Origin: Deltaproteobacteria bacterium
GTDB taxonomy: Bacteria > Myxococcota_A > Polyangia > Polyangiales > Houyiibacteriaceae
Length of the DNA stretch: 64,000 nt
NCBI GenBank assembly: GCA_017644045.1
Contig: JAEPMI010000009.1
Span: 476,430-540,429 of the forward strand
Reading direction: 5' to 3'
Shown here piece by piece: positions 60,819 through 64,000 of the stretch. The notes under the pieces are model-generated. The model made no database searches. It was not told the DNA's origin and saw only the letters and a list, made by a program, of their open reading frames with translations. The first letter of the stretch is position 1, and each line of letters starts with the position of its first letter. The position numbers were made by a program, and so were the translations under genes.

Positions 60819-60845
60819 GAACCGCTCGGCGCCGCCGCTCGTATC
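60819..60845 (+). promoter_or_regulatory. Predicted ECF promoter for the DUF4331 operon
   Basis: GAACC (60819-60823), 16 bases, then CGTATC (60840-60845), 99 bases before the DUF4331 ATG. The layout is identical to the site at 60138 and fits ECF sigma recognition. Confidence 0.75.
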
Positions 60846-60944
60846 GAGGGAGCGCGGCAGGGAACACCCCACGCTGCGCGAGGGGGGAGGCGCGGCTGTG
60901 CGTCGTGGCTTCCCGATCGACAACCGAACCGAGAAGGACACTTC

Positions 60945-61712
60945 ATGAAGAACAGAGCTTCCCTTTGGCGCCGCTTTGCAGTGGGCCTCGGTGCGTTGGG
61001 CGCGCTCGCGCTCGTCGCAGCCGAGCCCGTGCAGGGCGCCGACCACCTCGACTCCGACGCGACCATCGGTGATCCGGCCGCGGACATCACCGACTGGTTC
61101 GCCTGGACCTCGGCCGACGGCGAGTCGCTGAACATGATCATGGCGCTCACGCCGCTCGCTGGCGCCGACGCGACCTTCAGCGACGCGACGCAGTACTCGT
61201 TCCACGTGAACGCGCACCCGGACCTGCTCTCGGCGGCCGGGATGAGCACGCTGATCACCTGCCAGTTCTACACGGAGACCGACATCGAGTGCTGGGCGCA
61301 GCGTGAGGGTTCCGTGGTCGGCTACGTGGAAGGCGACGCCTCGGACGAAGCCGGCGTCACCAACGGCGACAGCTCGATCCGCGTCTTCGCGGGCGTCCGC
61401 AACGACCCGTTCTACTTCAACCTCGACGGCTTCAAGGCCGTCGAAGAGACCGTTCGCGGCGTGGTCGCGGACAGCCCCGGTGCGCTCGGCCTCGACGGCA
61501 ACGGCTGCCCCGCGGGCCTCGACTCCGACACCCGCGCTGCGCTCGTCGGCCAGCTGGCCGCGAACGCGCCGGACGCGCCCGACGGCACGCCCATCAACGA
61601 TCTCGACGGCGCCAACGTCCTCGCGATCGTGATGCAGGTCGACCTCGACCTCGTGTCGGACGCCGACAACACCATCTTCAGCACCTGGGCCAGCACCCAG
61701 GTCGCGGAATGA
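60945..61712 (+). CDS. DUF4331 secreted protein
   Basis: A 255-residue protein with a signal peptide (RFAVGLGALGALALVAAEPV) ending before ADHLDSDATIGDPAADITDW, the diagnostic N-terminal motif of DUF4331. It contains VRNDPFYFNLDGFKAVEETV and ends before the C-terminal part usual in this family; that part appears instead in the next gene. The function of DUF4331 is unknown. It starts an operon behind an ECF promoter; its TGA at 61710-61712 is followed by GAGGAG and the next ATG. Confidence 0.88.
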   Translation: MKNRASLWRRFAVGLGALGALALVAAEPVQGADHLDSDATIGDPAADITDWFAWTSADGESLNMIMALTPLAGADATFSDATQYSFHVNAHPDLLSAAGMSTLITCQFYTETDIECWAQREGSVVGYVEGDASDEAGVTNGDSSIRVFAGVRNDPFYFNLDGFKAVEETVRGVVADSPGALGLDGNGCPAGLDSDTRAALVGQLAANAPDAPDGTPINDLDGANVLAIVMQVDLDLVSDADNTIFSTWASTQVAE

Positions 61713-61723
61713 GGAGCGCCATC

Positions 61724-62497
61724 ATGACCAAGAAGAATCTCATCACGATGACCGCGCTCGCTCTCGCGAGCTCCCTCGCCTTCGCCGGCTGCGGCGACGA
61801 CGACGGCGACGACACCGACGACACGGTCGACATGTTCACTCCGACCGGTGACATGGGCGGCGAAGACATGGGCGGTGGTGGCGACGACGACATGTTCGTC
61901 CCCGACCCGATGCCTCGCGGCATGGACAACCCGCCGGCCATCGGCGCGCAGATCGACCGCGCGGCACGCCCCGGCGTGACCACCGCGCTCGTCGGCACGT
62001 TCACCGAGACCGACGACGACACCCGCGGCACGCTCAAGGACGACTACAACGCGGACGCGGATGCGGCCGGCTGGGTCGGGGAGTACGCCGCGACCATCCA
62101 CTCGCAGCTCGCGGTCCTCGATGGCCTCGACGGTGTGTGTGGCGACCAGCTCGCCTTCGACGCGAACCCGCTCGACGACGGCTCCTCGGACTACGACTTC
62201 CTCGCGAACGTGCTCGCCAACGACCGCGTGTGGGTGAACTCGACCCGCACCGCGTGCGCCGGCGCGTACCTCGGCGTGGAGCTCGAGACCCTCGGCCTCG
62301 TCGGTGACGGCGAAGGCGGCTGCGGTGGTCGCATGCCCGCGCAGGACGTCATCGACGCCACCTACTCGGTGCTCGCTGGCGGTCTGCCTCTGCTGACCGC
62401 GGGTGGCGACGGCGGACCCGCCGTCACCGATGGTGTCCCGTTCGACGACGAGGACGGCACGCTCAGCGACACCTTCCCCTTCCTGGCGGCTCCCTGA
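61724..62497 (+). CDS. Lipoprotein with the C-terminal half of a DUF4331 fold
   Basis: A 257-residue lipoprotein: the ATG with GAGGAG seven bases before it gives MTKKNLITMTALALASSLAF and lipobox FAGC. The acidic linker GDDDGDDTDDTVDMFTPTGD follows. The mature part (NPPAIGAQIDRAARPGVTTA; LANVLANDRVWVNSTRTACA; DTFPFLAAP at the end) corresponds to the second half of long DUF4331 proteins, which end in a similar FPxLAxP. It looks like a split or duplicated DUF4331 chain carried on a lipid anchor. An alternative ATG at 61709 overlaps the preceding stop. Confidence 0.78.
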   Translation: MTKKNLITMTALALASSLAFAGCGDDDGDDTDDTVDMFTPTGDMGGEDMGGGGDDDMFVPDPMPRGMDNPPAIGAQIDRAARPGVTTALVGTFTETDDDTRGTLKDDYNADADAAGWVGEYAATIHSQLAVLDGLDGVCGDQLAFDANPLDDGSSDYDFLANVLANDRVWVNSTRTACAGAYLGVELETLGLVGDGEGGCGGRMPAQDVIDATYSVLAGGLPLLTAGGDGGPAVTDGVPFDDEDGTLSDTFPFLAAP

Positions 62498-62498
62498 C

Positions 62499-63719
62499 AT
62501 GTTGGATCGACGCCCCCTCCTGATGGCGGCCCTCGCCCTCGGCGCGCTCGCGTGCGCCGGGGAGGGGGCGCCCGATCCCACCGTCGTTCCGGTGGGGCCG
62601 GAGACCGTCTCCATCGACACCGCGCGACGCTCGACGTCGCCCGCGATCGCCCGGCGCAACCTCGATGCCTCCATCGACGGTGCCCTCGGCCACTACGAGC
62701 GGATCGGCTCGAGCTCGACGCGTTCGCGTCTGGTCTCGCTGCTCCAGCTCCGCGCCCAGATGACGGGCGCCTACGACGACTTTCGCGCCATCGACGAGCT
62801 CACGCTCGAAGGCATGGCGCGCACCCCCGAGAGCCCGGACGCGATCCTCGATCGCGTCGGGTACCTCACGACCGTGCACGCCTTCGACGAAGCCCGCGAG
62901 TTGCTCGACGACGCCGCGAGCGCCGGTGCGAGCGAGGCCGAGCTGCTCGCGGACCGGGTGACCATCGACCTCGCGGTCGGGGTCGACCCGTTCACTCTCG
63001 TGCCCATCGCTCAGGGCCGGGTCGACGAGCGCGACGACACCAACAGCTGGACGCTGCTCGCGGGCGTGCTCGCGGCGACCGGCGATTTCGAGGCCGCCGA
63101 CGCGGCCTTCCAGACCGCGCTCGAGCGCTACGGCGACGTGTCGCCCTTCACCTTCGCCACGAACGCGTTCCGACGCGGCGTGATGTGGGCGGAGATGGCG
63201 GACCGACCGGACCTCGGGCGGCCCCTCTACGAAGAGGCCGTGCGCCGCTTCCCGGACTACGTGGTGGCCAACGTCCACCTCGCCGAGCTGGAAGCGACGG
63301 GCGGCGACGAAGCGCTCGCGTACGCGCGACTCGAGCACCTGATCGCGCTGAACGTGGGCGACCCGGAGCCCGCCGGCTACCTCGGCGAGCTGCTCGGACC
63401 CGAAGAAGGCGCCGCACTCGTGGCGCAGGCGAACGCTCGCTACGACGTCCTGCTCTCGGAGTTCCGTGGGGCCTTCGCGGACCACGGCTCGGAGTTCTTC
63501 GCCGGACCCGGCAACGACCCGGCGCGAGCGCTCGAGCTCGCGTCGTACAACCTCGAGCGACGCAAGGACGGACGTGCCTACGTCGTCGCCCTGGGCGCCG
63601 CCGATGCGGCGGGTGATGGCGAGCAACGCTGTGCGTGGGCCCTCGAGGCCGAGCCCCTCGGCGAGTACCACCCGGTGCTCGCCAGCGAGGTGCGCAACGC
63701 CCTCGAGGACTGCGACTGA
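62499..63719 (+). CDS. TPR lipoprotein of the DUF4331 operon
   Basis: A 406-residue lipoprotein: MLDRRPLLMAALALGALACA, lipobox ALAC. The body is helical repeats of TPR type (AIDELTLEGMARTPESPDAI; LLAGVLAATGDFEAADAAFQ; YEEAVRRFPDYVVANVHLAE; YARLEHLIALNVGDPEPAGY). Its ATG is one base after the preceding stop. It probably binds the DUF4331 proteins at the cell envelope. The operon ends with the terminator at 63779. Confidence 0.85.
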   Translation: MLDRRPLLMAALALGALACAGEGAPDPTVVPVGPETVSIDTARRSTSPAIARRNLDASIDGALGHYERIGSSSTRSRLVSLLQLRAQMTGAYDDFRAIDELTLEGMARTPESPDAILDRVGYLTTVHAFDEARELLDDAASAGASEAELLADRVTIDLAVGVDPFTLVPIAQGRVDERDDTNSWTLLAGVLAATGDFEAADAAFQTALERYGDVSPFTFATNAFRRGVMWAEMADRPDLGRPLYEEAVRRFPDYVVANVHLAELEATGGDEALAYARLEHLIALNVGDPEPAGYLGELLGPEEGAALVAQANARYDVLLSEFRGAFADHGSEFFAGPGNDPARALELASYNLERRKDGRAYVVALGAADAAGDGEQRCAWALEAEPLGEYHPVLASEVRNALEDCD

Positions 63720-63778
63720 AGGTCCGAAGGGCTCGAGCCTCCAACCCACCAGCTCGGGCCCTCGGAGCTTCTCCTCTC

Positions 63779-63806
63779 GCGCCACCCTTCGGGGTGGCGC
63801 GTTTCT
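63779..63806 (+). terminator. Rho-independent terminator of the DUF4331 operon
   Basis: A perfect 9-bp stem (GCGCCACCC / GGGTGGCGC) capped by the stable tetraloop TTCG and followed by GTTTCT. Confidence 0.9.
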
Positions 63807-63835
63807 AATTGGGGAGCGCTACTCGAAGAGCCAAT

Positions 63836-64000
63836 CCGAGGTGTGGTGTACCTCTACACCTCGGGGACGCTCTTGAGTTCTTGATCTATTTTCTCGAAAT
63901 CATTGATGATTTTCTGTGAACTCGGAAAGAACTGTGAACTGGGAAAGAACTCAAGAGCGTCCCTCAGGTGTACTTCTGCACCTGAGGGACGCTCTTGAGT
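63836..64000. repeat. REP-like palindromic repeat array, cut by the window end
   Basis: Hairpin CCGAGGTGT/ACACCTCGG (63836-63864) leads into GGGACGCTCTTGAGTTCTT (63864-63882). An AT-rich core follows, with a tandem repeat (CTGTGAACTCGGAAAGAA and CTGTGAACTGGGAAAGAA). Then comes the inverted unit AAGAACTCAAGAGCGTCCC (63945-63963), a second hairpin CCCTCAGGTG/CACCTGAGGG (63961-63988), and a third GGGACGCTCTTGAGT at the edge. This is the layout of REP/BIME elements mobilised by RAYT-type (IS200-like) transposases; the transposase itself is not in view. Confidence 0.75.

Overview
The window looks like the chromosome of a high-GC deltaproteobacterium of the Myxococcota, most likely a Polyangiales/Sandaracinaceae relative; this is inferred from gene style, not from a marker gene. 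Supporting signs: G/C at most third codon positions, many lipoproteins starting CGDDD, three Hanks-type Ser/Thr kinases with a class III cyclase, two ECF sigma factors, DUF2330 proteins with MYXO-CTERM-like tails (GCGxCA, hydrophobic stretch, RRRR), a MopE-like DDDCDG-repeat protein, and a DUF1592/DUF1588 plus DUF1552 pair. No rRNA, CRISPR array, prophage or complete insertion sequence is visible. One tRNA gene (Gly, GCC) is present.

Layout. 1-2.7 kb: start of a caspase-like protein, an MscS channel and a lipoprotein. 2.7-6.3 kb: a cobalamin riboswitch in front of a BtuB-like TonB-dependent receptor translationally coupled to a lipoprotein. 6.4-12.4 kb: a small gene, a 202-bp palindromic element beside a duplicated gene tail, a GAF/adenylate cyclase in an operon with a zinc-ribbon kinase, a divergent kinase with an altered catalytic loop, and a DUF962 protein. 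12.4-13.0 kb: a GxxExxY gene bounded by about 60-bp inverted repeats. 13-20 kb: hypothetical genes and a secreted M23/FG-GAP/MopE-repeat protein. 20-31.6 kb: one long leftward operon with four DUF2330 paralogues, two related membrane proteins and an esterase-like lipoprotein, joined mostly by ATGA overlaps. 31.7-43.4 kb: WG-repeat protein, PQQ-type propeller lipoprotein, DUF1592/DUF1552 pair, porin-like protein, GH114-like lipoprotein, oxidoreductase, a histone H1-like Lys/Ala protein and small membrane proteins.

43.4-50.1 kb: tRNA-Gly with a terminator, then a PLD-helicase-DUF3427 protein, a transmembrane kinase, an ECF sigma factor, a GRDP-like protein with a CWHxC-repeat tail and a TauD-like dioxygenase. 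50.1-53.1 kb: a lipoprotein whose 3' end is repeated 1.15 kb downstream, bracketing a lower-GC two-gene segment; then a methyltransferase. 53.1-59.5 kb: SDR, lipoproteins, a large helical-repeat protein, a FosA-type enzyme and a 2OG-Fe(II) oxygenase. 59.5-63.8 kb: an ECF sigma factor, a ChrR-like cupin anti-sigma and an operon of two DUF4331-related proteins plus a TPR lipoprotein; two matching promoters (GAACC, 16 nt, CGTAT) sit before the anti-sigma gene and before the DUF4331 operon, so this reads as a self-contained regulon. The last 165 bases are palindromic REP-like units cut by the window end.

The most promising items are the riboswitch-controlled receptor/lipoprotein pair, the DUF2330 operon, the two-promoter ECF/DUF4331 regulon, the kinase-ECF-GRDP-TauD cluster, and several small rearrangements that left duplicated gene tails.
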